A stretch of 48,284 bases of DNA from an uncultured Phycisphaerae bacterium (GTDB lineage Bacteria > Planctomycetota > Phycisphaerae > UBA1845 > Fen-1342). Positions 25,396 to 35,674 of this stretch are shown in pieces; positions within the stretch are counted from its first letter, which is position 1; the number at the start of each line of letters is the position of its first letter. The position numbers and the translations under genes are program-made. The stretch spans positions 128,744 to 177,027 of the forward strand of contig CALGJV010000017.1 of the NCBI GenBank assembly GCA_937928595.1, written 5' to 3'. Below the pieces are notes generated by a model. It saw nothing but the letters and a program-made list of their open reading frames with translations. It ran no database searches and was not told the DNA's origin.

Positions 25396-26060
25396 CGCAC
25401 ACATCCCCAGATCGGCTTCTCCGCAGTCGTCGCTGCGCGTGGCTCCTGCTGGCGAGCGGCCTGTTGGGCGGCTGCGGCCTGGGCGCGGGTGACGCGTCGG
25501 CTCCCCTCACCCAGTTCGACAACTTCGGTGTCATCGCGCCGGGTCGCGCGTACCGGTCCGCACAGCTTGATGCGACCTCGCTGCGGCTGGTCCTTGACCA
25601 GTACGGCATCCGTACGATCGTGAACCTGCGCGGGGCCACCCCCGGCGCACTCTGGTACGAGAACGAGCGACGTGTGGCCGCCGAGATGGGCGCGCGGCTG
25701 GTCGACATCGACATGAGCGCGATGCGCCTGCCCGACCGCGCCACGCTGCTTCAGCTCTATGACACCCTCCGCACCGCGGAGGGGCCCCTGCTGATCCACT
25801 GTCAGGCCGGCGCGGACCGCACCGGGGCCGTGGCGACCTTGTGGCGCATGATCGTCCTCGGCGAGCCGCGCGACGTGGCGGCGCGCGAGCTCACCATCTT
25901 CCACGGCCACTTCAGCGCGGTGCGCCCCGAGATGGACCAGCTCGTGCGGATGTTCGAGCCGCGGCGGGAGTGGATCGAGCACGAGTACAGCCCGCGCGGC
26001 CGCGGCGAGCGGCCCGCCCCCGCGACACAACCGACCACGGCGCCGGGTCCCCGCCCATGA
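25392..26060 (+). CDS. Lipoprotein with Cys-based (dual-specificity-like) phosphatase domain
   Basis: A 222-residue protein. The signal peptide ends in the lipobox LLGGC (Cys28), so it is probably a lipoprotein outside the inner membrane. The domain belongs to the DSP/tyrosine phosphatase group: VIAPGRAYRSAQLD, IRTIVNLRG and the active-site loop HCQAGADRTG with Cys137 and Arg143 (CX5R). Substrates of the bacterial relatives may be phosphotyrosine, phosphoinositides or other phosphates. The tail is Pro/Arg rich. It overlaps both neighbours by four bases, so three genes are coupled. Confidence 0.82.
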   Translation: MTHTSPDRLLRSRRCAWLLLASGLLGGCGLGAGDASAPLTQFDNFGVIAPGRAYRSAQLDATSLRLVLDQYGIRTIVNLRGATPGALWYENERRVAAEMGARLVDIDMSAMRLPDRATLLQLYDTLRTAEGPLLIHCQAGADRTGAVATLWRMIVLGEPRDVAARELTIFHGHFSAVRPEMDQLVRMFEPRREWIEHEYSPRGRGERPAPATQPTTAPGPRP

Positions 26061-27193
26061 GTGCATCGTCCCCACCGGCCGCGGGGGTCTCGCCGACCAT
26101 CGAGCACGGTCGGGCCTACGTGTGCTTCGCCTACGATATCGGACAGGCGATCGACCTAGCCGCGGCCGAGCGGCGCATCACGGCCGACAAGCAACGCAGC
26201 ACGATTCGGCACCAGCGCCGGGCGCCGGCGTACTTCGAGTACACGCCGGCGCCGCTGCGCGTGACGCAGCCGGTAGCGCCGCTCCGGGTCGGCGGCGGGG
26301 TCACGGACGCCCTGGTCGATGCCGTGCTGTTTGACTTCGGCGGCGTGTCGGTGCGGTACTCCATCCCGCTGCACGGGCCCCTGTCCGAGCTCCGCACACT
26401 GAGCGACGCGCTCTACGACCACCCGGGGCTGCTGGCCGGCTCCCGCGCGGTGGTCCGGCAACTGCTCGAGGCCGTCGCGCCCGCGATCAGCCGGGCGGCG
26501 CTGGCCGACCTGGTCGAGGACTACGCCCTCTACCACCTGGAGACCCTGTCTCCGAGGTGCGATCCGCGCGCGCTGCTGGTGGAGCAGCGCCTGCGCCTGG
26601 CTCAGGTGCTCCGCGCCGAGAGCGTGCCCCTCTCCGCGCAGGAAGTGGACGATGCGCTAAGCTGCCGCATCGGCTACGGCGCGGAAGATCTGACCGTCAT
26701 CGACTGGAATGCGGCGCTCGTGTTCGGTCCCGGCGCTGAGGACGTCCTGACGGTTCTCGAATTCGCGAATGTGGAGCTGCTCGAGCTGCGCTTCCTGGAC
26801 GACCGGCTCGACGAGGCCCTCGACCAGTCCTACGAGGTGCTCGCCCGGCGCTTCCGCGCGCGCTTCCGCCTCGCGCCCGGCCGGGGCGCGGACCTGTGGC
26901 GGATCGGCCGCCTTCAGGTGGATCACGCCATGCTGTACGAAGGCGTGAACAACGCGCTCAAGCTCGCGGGCGACCCGTATCTGGCACGCGTGCTGCGGCT
27001 GGCGGCGACCCGTTTTCACCTCGCCGACTGGGACGCGAGCATCCTTCGCAAGCTCCAGACGCTCGACAGCATCTACCAGAAGCTCGCGGACCGGGCGGCC
27101 GCGCGCCGCATGGAGCTGCTCGAGTGGATCATCATCCTGCTGATCGCCCTCAGCATCGTGCTGCCGTTCGTGCCGGGGGCCTCCGGCAAGTAG
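26057..27193 (+). CDS. DUF155/RMD1-like membrane-anchored protein
   Basis: A 378-residue protein. It opens with VCFAYDIGQAIDLAAAE, has a central helical region, and ends with a long helical segment (YQKLADRAAARRMELLEWIIILLIALSIVLPFV) that puts a single membrane helix at the very C-terminus. This layout, with LEWIIILLIAL at the end, matches the DUF155 family (yeast RMD1, Sif2/Sif3-type proteins), whose molecular function is unknown although some eukaryotic members act in mitochondria. The match is by pattern, not by search. The ATG at 26057 overlaps the phosphatase stop (ATGA). Confidence 0.6.
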   Translation: MSASSPPAAGVSPTIEHGRAYVCFAYDIGQAIDLAAAERRITADKQRSTIRHQRRAPAYFEYTPAPLRVTQPVAPLRVGGGVTDALVDAVLFDFGGVSVRYSIPLHGPLSELRTLSDALYDHPGLLAGSRAVVRQLLEAVAPAISRAALADLVEDYALYHLETLSPRCDPRALLVEQRLRLAQVLRAESVPLSAQEVDDALSCRIGYGAEDLTVIDWNAALVFGPGAEDVLTVLEFANVELLELRFLDDRLDEALDQSYEVLARRFRARFRLAPGRGADLWRIGRLQVDHAMLYEGVNNALKLAGDPYLARVLRLAATRFHLADWDASILRKLQTLDSIYQKLADRAAARRMELLEWIIILLIALSIVLPFVPGASGK

Positions 27194-27228
27194 CCGCGCC
27201 CATGTCGCGGCTCTCCCCGCGGCGACCC

Positions 27229-28089
27229 TCACGCCCCCATCGCCTGCGCCCGCAGCGCCGCGATGCGCTTTTCGACCGGCGGATGCGTCGCGAAGAGCCC
27301 GCTCAGGCCGCCGCCCAGCGCCAGCGGCTCCACGATGTACATGTTGTGGAACGCCGGATTGGTATCCGTCGGGATCCGCTCGTTCCCGCGCTGGAGCCGC
27401 GCCAGCGCCGCCGCCAGCTTCAGCGGGTTCCCGCACAGCTCGCCGCCGTACGAATCGGCCGCGTACTCGCGCTGCCGGGAAATCGCCGCCTGGATCAGCA
27501 GCGCCGCCAGCGGCGCCAGGATGACCATCGCGATCGCGCCGATCGCCGCCAGCGGACTGTGGTTCTCGTTGTTTCGACTGTGACCGCCACCGAAGAACAT
27601 CAGCATGTAGCCCGCGTAGCTAATCATTCCCGCCAGCACGGCCGCGATCGTGCTGATCAGCACGTCGCGGTGCTTCACGTGCGCCAGCTCGTGCGCGATA
27701 ACGCCTTCGATTTCGTCGGCGGGAAACGTCCGCAGCATGCCCTCGGTCACCGCCACAGCCGAGTTCTGCGGATTCCGCCCGGTGGCAAACGCGTTGGGCG
27801 CGGCCTGCGGGCACACGCACACGCGGGGCTTTGGCAAGCCGGCGCGCGCGGCCAGCCGCTCCACCATGTCGTGCAGCCACGGAAGCTCGTGCGGCGCAAG
27901 CTCGCGTGCGCCCATCGCCATGAGGGCAATCCGGTCCGAGAACCAGTACGCAATGATGTTGCCCAGGCCGCCGAACAGGAGCCCCATCATCAGCCCCTGC
28001 TGGCCGCCGACGAAGTACCCCACCGCCATGCACAGCCCCATCAGCGACCCGAGGAGCATGGCCGTCTTGACATTGTTCACGAACCGCAT
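27229..28089 (-). CDS. htpX: HtpX-family membrane zinc metalloprotease
   Basis: An inner-membrane M48 protease that degrades misfolded membrane proteins. The 286-residue protein has two N-terminal helices (about residues 10-28 and 32-50), the zinc motif HELAH at residues 133-137, two more membrane segments (about 143-166 and 182-202) and the third zinc ligand Glu208 in QREYAAD. NAFATGRNPQNSAVAVTEG is the standard substrate-edge segment. The C-terminus has THPPVEKRIAAL as in HtpX. Length is normal. It converges with the DUF155-like gene, 35 bases apart. Confidence 0.95.
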   Translation of the reverse strand: MRFVNNVKTAMLLGSLMGLCMAVGYFVGGQQGLMMGLLFGGLGNIIAYWFSDRIALMAMGARELAPHELPWLHDMVERLAARAGLPKPRVCVCPQAAPNAFATGRNPQNSAVAVTEGMLRTFPADEIEGVIAHELAHVKHRDVLISTIAAVLAGMISYAGYMLMFFGGGHSRNNENHSPLAAIGAIAMVILAPLAALLIQAAISRQREYAADSYGGELCGNPLKLAAALARLQRGNERIPTDTNPAFHNMYIVEPLALGGGLSGLFATHPPVEKRIAALRAQAMGA

Positions 28090-28393
28090 CGCGCCAACCT
28101 CCTTGTCCCTCAGTTCTCGCCGCCGGCCGGAACACCCTCGCGGACGCGCGGCCGGCCGTCCCTCCCGCCTACGCTCGAAACCCGGACTGCGGAATCATAG
28201 GCAACACCTGTGCCAGCCGCAGGCCCGCGCCGACTGGCCGGCAATGGGCCTGGGGAAGGCCGTTATCGGTAACGCGGCCCTCGTTGAACGCCCATCCCCG
28301 CAGAACCATGACGCGCCAGCGCTGCCGTTTCGGCAGAGTTCGTCCCGGTCCGGCGCGCTCCGCCTCGGGTCTGTGAACGCCGCCGGCCCGCGT

Positions 28394-28399
28394 TAGAAT
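28394..28399 (+). promoter_or_regulatory. Putative -10 element for the small lipoprotein and eno
   Basis: TAGAAT, 36 bases before the GTG start at 28436. It could serve the lipoprotein gene and the closely following enolase gene. No good -35 hexamer. Confidence 0.3.
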
Positions 28400-28435
28400 A
28401 CGCCGCTCCGAGCGTGCGCTTCACGGAGACGCGCC

Positions 28436-30219
<1,784 letters not shown>

Positions 30220-30280
30220 GCGACCATCGCAGGGGCCGCCGGGTCGGGACCGGTGCCCGGCCCGCGGCCGCTGTCTCGGG

Positions 30281-30820
30281 GTGACTGAGTTGGCCCGCGC
30301 GATCGGCCTGGAAACGCTGCTCTTCTGGCTGATGGCCCTGACCGGCGGAGCCGTCCTGGCGCCGTGCCTCCTGCTGCCTCCCTGGCTCGAGCACGAGGCC
30401 CAGCGTGAGCGTTATGCGGCGGCGCTGGCCAACCGCGAGGCCGCCCGGCTCGCCGCCGAGCGCGCCGAGCGGGACATGCAATTTCTGAAGGACGACCCGG
30501 CCTACGTGCTGCGCCTCGCCGAGCAGGAGTTCGGCCTCGGCCCCGCGAACATGATCACGGTGCCGGTCGGCCCCACCCCGCCCGAGCACCCCGACGTGCC
30601 CGTGCCCGGACTCGCCACGCGCCCCAGCGACGCCCCGGCCGCCCCCCTGCTGCCGGAACTGACCGAGTTCGTCGCCCGCGTGCAGGCGCGCTACCCGTAC
30701 ACGGACTACTTCGTGAGCGACCCGAGCCGTGCGGTCTTCATGATCGTCGGCGGCGGGTTGCTCGTGACGGCGATCGTGCTTCTGGGCAACGCCGGGCGCC
30801 GCGACGAACCGGCGCCCTAA
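30281..30820 (+). CDS. FtsB/DivIC-like septum-formation-initiator protein
   Basis: A 179-residue protein. An N-terminal membrane helix (about residues 10-32) is followed by a charged coiled coil (about 37-70: ERYAAALANREAARLAAERA) and by DDPAYVLRLAEQEFGLGPANMITV, which matches the conserved FtsB/DivIC segment. Unlike those proteins it has a Pro-rich stretch and a second membrane helix near the C-terminus (about 152-170). FtsB and DivIC link divisome proteins in the periplasm. The GTG start at 30281 is the best of several weak choices. Its stop is four bases from that of the convergent TPR gene. Assignment is by pattern and by position after eno. Confidence 0.6.
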   Translation: MTELARAIGLETLLFWLMALTGGAVLAPCLLLPPWLEHEAQRERYAAALANREAARLAAERAERDMQFLKDDPAYVLRLAEQEFGLGPANMITVPVGPTPPEHPDVPVPGLATRPSDAPAAPLLPELTEFVARVQARYPYTDYFVSDPSRAVFMIVGGGLLVTAIVLLGNAGRRDEPAP

Positions 30821-30824
30821 CGCG

Positions 30825-31886
30825 TTACTCCGGCTGCGCCGCCAACCACTCTCGCAGGGCCGGTTGATCGGCATCGACCGCCAATGACCGCTCGGCCCAA
30901 GCGCGCCCGGCCCGCCGCCATTCTGCTGCGGCGTCACCGTCCGGGGTGGCGGCCGCCGCGTCCTCCGCCAGACGCACCAGCCGGTTCAGCGTTGGGACAT
31001 GCTGCGGGCGCCGGGCCAGCACACCCAAGAGCACGTCCCGCGCCGCCCCGAACCGGCCAAGCTGTGCGTGCGCCAGAGCGGCATTGGCCGCCAGGTCCGG
31101 ATCGTCGGGGGCCGCGGTCCGTGCGGCCGCGAGGTCCTCCAGCGCAGCGTCCCACTCGCCGAGGTCGAGCAGCACCTCCGCCCGCCGCGCGCGGGCCGCG
31201 GGGGTGGGTGCGAGCGCCACCGCGCGGTCCCAGGCCCGGCGTGCCCGTTCGAGATGCCCCTGAGCCTGATGAGCGACCGCGAGGTTGAACCACGCCCGGG
31301 CGTCATCGGCCCGCCTTTCGATAAGCCGCTCAAGCACGTCCACCGCCTCCACATACCGCCGGACGTGCACCAGCGCGGCCGCCCAGTCGAACCGCACATC
31401 GGCGTCGTCGGGGCGAAGGTTCGCGAGCCGCCCCAAACGGTCTGGCAGCTCCGCCCACCGCTCGAGCGTCGTCAACGCGGCGATCTCGTCGCGCAGGGCC
31501 GGCTCGTGATCCGGGTCGGAAGCCAGCACGGCCCGCGCGGCGGCGAGACGGGCGGCGGCGCGCGCGATGGCCGGGTCGTCCGGCAGTCGGACGGGGGCGG
31601 GGGCGGAAGTCGCGGTCGGCGGGATCGCGGTGTCCGCTTCCGCCGGCGCAGCCTCCACATCGGCAGCCGGCGCGGTCGTCGCGGCCGGAGGCGGCGCGCC
31701 GGGCTCTGCCTCGGCCGTAGCCTGGGAAGCCTCCCGACTGCGGCGCTCCTCCATGAGCCGGCGCTGGTGCGGCAGCGGCTCGGCGTACGGCTGCGCGGCC
31801 TCGTAGCGCCACTGCAACACGAGCCAGAGGCCCGTGGCCACCAGCGCCACGCACACCGTCACAAAAGCGAGCAGCAGCCGGGCCAT
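30825..31886 (-). CDS. Membrane-anchored tetratricopeptide-repeat protein
   Basis: A 353-residue protein. An N-terminal membrane helix (about residues 3-24) is followed by an Ala/Pro-rich linker to about residue 100 and then by five or more TPR units; clear ones are AWFNLAVAHQAQGHLERARR, RAEVLLDLGEWDAALEDLAAA and ANAALAHAQLGRFGAARDVL. The protein probably serves as a scaffold at the membrane; partners are unknown. It lies 52 bases downstream of the ABC permease gene on the same strand and may be part of that operon. Confidence 0.75.
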   Translation of the reverse strand: MARLLLAFVTVCVALVATGLWLVLQWRYEAAQPYAEPLPHQRRLMEERRSREASQATAEAEPGAPPPAATTAPAADVEAAPAEADTAIPPTATSAPAPVRLPDDPAIARAAARLAAARAVLASDPDHEPALRDEIAALTTLERWAELPDRLGRLANLRPDDADVRFDWAAALVHVRRYVEAVDVLERLIERRADDARAWFNLAVAHQAQGHLERARRAWDRAVALAPTPAARARRAEVLLDLGEWDAALEDLAAARTAAPDDPDLAANAALAHAQLGRFGAARDVLLGVLARRPQHVPTLNRLVRLAEDAAAATPDGDAAAEWRRAGRAWAERSLAVDADQPALREWLAAQPE

Positions 31887-31938
31887 CGCGGGTCCTCGGA
31901 CAACGCGCGGGTAACTCTATCCATCGACCGCGGGCCTC

Positions 31939-34731
31939 TCACGCCACGTGCAGCGCGTCAATCACGTTCGTGCGCGCGGCGTGCCGGGCCGGCATCACGG
32001 CCGCCACGATGCACAGCCCGACCGTAAGCGCGACGGACGTGCCCACCAGCGTCCACGGCACGTACAGCGGAACGACATAGCCCCACATCCGCACCGTCAG
32101 CGACGTGATGTTCCAGGCCAGGTGCAGACCGAGCCCCAGGCCGAGCGCGCTGCCCAGCAACCCGAGCACGAGCGCCTCGCCGATGACCAGCCGAAGCACC
32201 AGACCGCGGGTGGCCCCGACCGCCCGCATGATCGCAAGCTGCTTCGCGCGGCTCGCCACGTTGGCGGTCATCAGGTTCGCCACGCCCAGCGCCGCGACCA
32301 CCAGTGCAACGGCTGGGACCGCCGTGAGGAGGTACGTCATGTTCGTGAGCTGCGCGTCGATCTCGTCCTTGAGCTCGCGCGCCGTCCCGTAGAACGTCCG
32401 CGGGGTGTCGAGCGAACCGAGAATCCGGTTCAGCACGCTGACCTCGCGGAAGTTCCGCCAGCGCCGCTCGACGCTCATCCGGGTGTCGTAGTGCTTGCTC
32501 GTCAGCCCCACCGCCTCCGGCGTGCCGCGTGGGGGCGGCCAGCCCGGCGGCACCGGCTCCGGCGGCAGGTCGAAGTTGAGCAGCAGCAGCCGCGTGCCCT
32601 GCACGCCGTAGATCCGCGTCAGGTCCGCGTTCGTGCCGATCACCGAGCCCGACGCGACGACCGTCGACTCGCTCATGACCTGGAAGTAGCTGGCGGCGAT
32701 GTCGAGCGCGGGCGAGTCGATCACACCCGCGACCTTGAACGTCATGAACCGGCCCGCGAACCAGACGCGGACCTCGTTGCTCTTCACCACGTTGCCCTGC
32801 TCGTCCCGCACCTCCTGCACGCTCTTGCGCCGGCTGCGCGCGAAGTCGGCCGCCACCAGGATGTAGCCGCCCTCCTTCAGCCGCGCCCGCGCCGTTTCCT
32901 CGTCACCCTCGACGAACTCGAGCTTCACCATGTCCAGGAACGAATCGGGCTCGATGCCGAGGAACCACGTGGCCGACGTCAGGACCGGATCCAGCAGGCC
33001 GGCCCGCTCCTCCACCACGACGTTCACCGCGTTCGCGGCCGTCACCTCGCGGACGCCGGGGGTCCGGGCGGCGATCGCCCCCGCGTCCGCCCGCATCTGC
33101 TCGAAACTCCAGATGTACGCCTCCGGGAACTGCTTCGGAAAGTTCCACCCGCTGCGGAAGCTCGCGTTGAAGACGATCAGGCCCACGATCAGCGACAGGC
33201 CGACCATGAGCCCGCAGACGATGCCCGCCGACCGCCACACCGCGTGTCCCACCTGGTCCTGGAGCAGACGCAGGCGTACTCGCACCAGTCCCGCGGTGAC
33301 CGGCACGGCCACGCGGCTGGCCAGCCACACCAGCGCTGGCGCCACGAGCGCGTACACGAGGTAGAGCAGCACCACCGCGATCACCGCCCACTTCACGAAG
33401 AACAGGTCGCGCCGCACGTGGACTTCGAGCACGTAGAGCTGCGCGACGAGGCTCGCCAGTCCCAGGAGCCCCGTCAGCACGATCAGCCGCCCGCCCGCGC
33501 GCCGCGCCCGCGGCCGCGTCGCCTCCAGCGGCGTGACCATGGCCGCCGCGAGCGACGGAATCAGCGCTCCCGCCAGCGCCGTGCCCAGCCCGGCCGCGGA
33601 CGCCAGCAGCACACCCCGCACGCTCACGGCGAAGCTGCCGACATATTGCGGCACGAGCCAGACGGTGAGCCCCGCCAGCCCGAGGCCCACGGGCAGGCCG
33701 GCGAGTACGCCGATGACGCCGAGCGGTATCACCTCCGCCAGCGTCAGGCCGACGAGCTGCGGGCCCGTCACGCCGATACAGCGCAGCAGGCCCATCTGGC
33801 GGATCCGCTCCACCATGCCCATGCTCAGCGTGCTCAGGATGATGAACAGTGCCGTCAGCATCGCGACGCTGCTGAGCAGGATCAGGATGGCCTGCTGCTG
33901 GTCCTGCGCCAGTTCGATGCGCTTCTGCCGCGCGGCCGCGCTGCGGACGATGATCTGCGGCACGACCGTGCGGGCCGCGGCCTGAATGACGGCCCGGCTC
34001 TCCTCCAGCTTCGGTCCGCGCGCGTCCTCGAGCACCACGTCCACCGACGTGATCAGCGCGTAGCGCTGGCAAATCTCCTGCAACACCGGCAGCCGCACCA
34101 GCGCGACGCCCTTCAGGAAGCGTGCGATCCGCTTGCGCTCGATGATCCCGACGATTTCCAGGGGCGTCGGCGGCTGGCTCGGCATCGTGCCGCCCCAGAC
34201 GAGCAGCACGTCCCCGACCCCGACCTGCTCCTCCTCCGCCACCGAGGCTTCCAGCACGCAGGCGTTCTGATCGTCCGGGCGCAGCAGCCGCCCCGCCGAC
34301 AACATGGCGCTCCAGTCCCGCACTTCGCTCTCGACGGCCAGGTCGATGCCGTGCAGGTCCAGGTCGTTCATCGCCGGCTCCCACGCCGCCGGATCCGCGC
34401 CGGACGCCGCCCAGGCGGCGCGGGGCACCGCGCTGGCGCTCAGGCGCTGGACCAGCAACGGGACCGCGGTCCGCACGTTCGGCAGGCCCGCGATGCGCGT
34501 CACCAGCCGCTGCGGCAGCGTGTTGTGCCGACCCAGCGGCGACTGCACCGTCACGTGGCTCGTGCCGACGTACCCCTCCGACCATTGCAGCATGATGCGG
34601 CGCACGGACTCGTAGCAGCACGTCACCCACACAACCGCGCCCACCCCCAGCGCGATCGCCGTCACCACGCCGGCCGACCGGAGCGGCTTAGCCCGCCAGT
34701 TCCTGGTAGCCAGTTGCAACCAGTGCCGCAT
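31939..34731 (-). CDS. ABC transporter permease with two FtsX domains (MacB/YbbP type)
   Basis: A 930-residue inner-membrane protein. An N-terminal helix (about residues 19-37) precedes a large extracytoplasmic domain, then about three helices (roughly 280-420), further helices near 425-525 in the middle, a second extracytoplasmic domain and three C-terminal helices (about 805-925). The FtsX signature appears near the first core (LSTLSMGMVERIRQMGLLRCIG) and again near the end (NVASRAKQLAIMRAVGATRG; only parts quoted). Such permeases with a LolD/MacB-type ATPase extrude or move lipids, lipoproteins or peptides. Its ATG at 34731 lies inside the ATPase gene (44-base overlap), so both are probably made together. 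Confidence 0.88.
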   Translation of the reverse strand: MRHWLQLATRNWRAKPLRSAGVVTAIALGVGAVVWVTCCYESVRRIMLQWSEGYVGTSHVTVQSPLGRHNTLPQRLVTRIAGLPNVRTAVPLLVQRLSASAVPRAAWAASGADPAAWEPAMNDLDLHGIDLAVESEVRDWSAMLSAGRLLRPDDQNACVLEASVAEEEQVGVGDVLLVWGGTMPSQPPTPLEIVGIIERKRIARFLKGVALVRLPVLQEICQRYALITSVDVVLEDARGPKLEESRAVIQAAARTVVPQIIVRSAAARQKRIELAQDQQQAILILLSSVAMLTALFIILSTLSMGMVERIRQMGLLRCIGVTGPQLVGLTLAEVIPLGVIGVLAGLPVGLGLAGLTVWLVPQYVGSFAVSVRGVLLASAAGLGTALAGALIPSLAAAMVTPLEATRPRARRAGGRLIVLTGLLGLASLVAQLYVLEVHVRRDLFFVKWAVIAVVLLYLVYALVAPALVWLASRVAVPVTAGLVRVRLRLLQDQVGHAVWRSAGIVCGLMVGLSLIVGLIVFNASFRSGWNFPKQFPEAYIWSFEQMRADAGAIAARTPGVREVTAANAVNVVVEERAGLLDPVLTSATWFLGIEPDSFLDMVKLEFVEGDEETARARLKEGGYILVAADFARSRRKSVQEVRDEQGNVVKSNEVRVWFAGRFMTFKVAGVIDSPALDIAASYFQVMSESTVVASGSVIGTNADLTRIYGVQGTRLLLLNFDLPPEPVPPGWPPPRGTPEAVGLTSKHYDTRMSVERRWRNFREVSVLNRILGSLDTPRTFYGTARELKDEIDAQLTNMTYLLTAVPAVALVVAALGVANLMTANVASRAKQLAIMRAVGATRGLVLRLVIGEALVLGLLGSALGLGLGLHLAWNITSLTVRMWGYVVPLYVPWTLVGTSVALTVGLCIVAAVMPARHAARTNVIDALHVA

Positions 34732-35485
34732 CGGCCGCGCCCTTCGGTTCCAGCGTGCCCACGATCCGGCCGTCCTTCAGCACGATCACGCGATCGGCGA
34801 ATCCGGCTCCCTGCGCCTCGTGGGTCACCATCAGAATCGTCTTGCCCTGCTCCCGCGCAATCCGCCGCAGCAGCGTCCAGATCTCCACTGACTGCTTCGA
34901 GTCCAGATTCCCCGTCGGCTCGTCCGCCAAGATGATCGCCGGATCGTTGAGCAGCGCCCGCGCGATCGCCACCCGCTGCTGCTCGCCGCCGGACAACGCG
35001 TCCGGCCGGTGATCGGCCCGCGCCGTCAGGTGCACGACCGCCAGCAGCTCGTCGACCCGCGCCTCCACGTCCCGCAGCGGCCGGCCGTCAACCAGCACCG
35101 GCAGCGCGACGTTCTCGCGCGCCGTCAGCGTCGGCAGCAGGTTGTACTCCTGGAAAATGATGCCCATCCGGCGGCGCCGGAAGATCGTGCGCGCCCGGTC
35201 CGACATCGCCCCCAGATCCTGCCCCTCCACCCGCACCACGCCGTCCGTCGGCCGCGTCAGCCCGCCCACGACGTGCAGCAGAGTGCTCTTGCCCGAGCCG
35301 CTGGCCCCCATGATCGCGTAGAACGCGCCGGCCGGTACCGCCAGGTCCACCCCGTTCAGCGCCACCACCGGGCTACCCGAGCCCTCGTAGACCTTCCGCA
35401 CCCCCTCCGCGGCAACGACCACCGGCGGTTCGCCCACCGCCCGCAACGGAGAGGGAGTGTCTCTGAAGTCGCCCGGCGCCGTCAT
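34688..35485 (-). CDS. ABC transporter ATPase of the MacB/LolD group
   Basis: A 265-residue nucleotide-binding subunit. Walker A GASGSGKST is at residues 60-68, the Q-loop is FQEYNLLPTL, the signature is LSGGEQQRVAIARAL, Walker B with the MacB-type DEPTGNLD follows, and the H-loop is VTHEAQG. It pairs with the permease that overlaps its 3' end. ATG 35485 gives 24 residues before the conserved core. No Shine-Dalgarno is seen; a TACACT box ends eight bases upstream, so the transcript may be leaderless. Confidence 0.93.
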   Translation of the reverse strand: MTAPGDFRDTPSPLRAVGEPPVVVAAEGVRKVYEGSGSPVVALNGVDLAVPAGAFYAIMGASGSGKSTLLHVVGGLTRPTDGVVRVEGQDLGAMSDRARTIFRRRRMGIIFQEYNLLPTLTARENVALPVLVDGRPLRDVEARVDELLAVVHLTARADHRPDALSGGEQQRVAIARALLNDPAIILADEPTGNLDSKQSVEIWTLLRRIAREQGKTILMVTHEAQGAGFADRVIVLKDGRIVGTLEPKGAADAALVATGYQELAG

Positions 35486-35493
35486 CGGGGGGC

Positions 35494-35499
35494 AGTGTA
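35494..35499 (-). promoter_or_regulatory. Putative -10 element for the ABC transporter operon
   Basis: Minus-strand TACACT, eight bases before the ATPase ATG at 35485. Normal spacing would put the transcript start at or next to the start codon, consistent with the missing ribosome binding site. Confidence 0.3.
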
Positions 35500-35609
35500 G
35501 ACGCCGTGCCCGGCCGCTACAACGCGACCGACGCCGCCAGTCGTCGAGACTTGTGGGCCACGCGGCCCCCCCGGCGCCGGTCGACCACCCGCGCTCGGCC
35601 GCGTTCGCG

Positions 35610-35615
35610 TAAAAT
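35610..35615 (+). promoter_or_regulatory. Putative -10 element for the HAD hydrolase gene
   Basis: TAAAAT, 59 bases before the ATG at 35675, in GC-rich sequence between divergent genes. No clear -35 hexamer. Confidence 0.3.
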
Positions 35616-35674
35616 GCTCCCGCGTTCCCGGGTGCGGTGGGCCGGGCGACGCGGCCTGTGCTCCGGAGCCGGAC

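Noticed and set aside
31948-34935. A 995-codon plus-strand open frame
   Set aside because: It is antisense to the permease and ATPase genes, has an Arg/His/Asp-rich composition without domains or hydrophobic pattern, and arises from codon bias in high-GC sequence.
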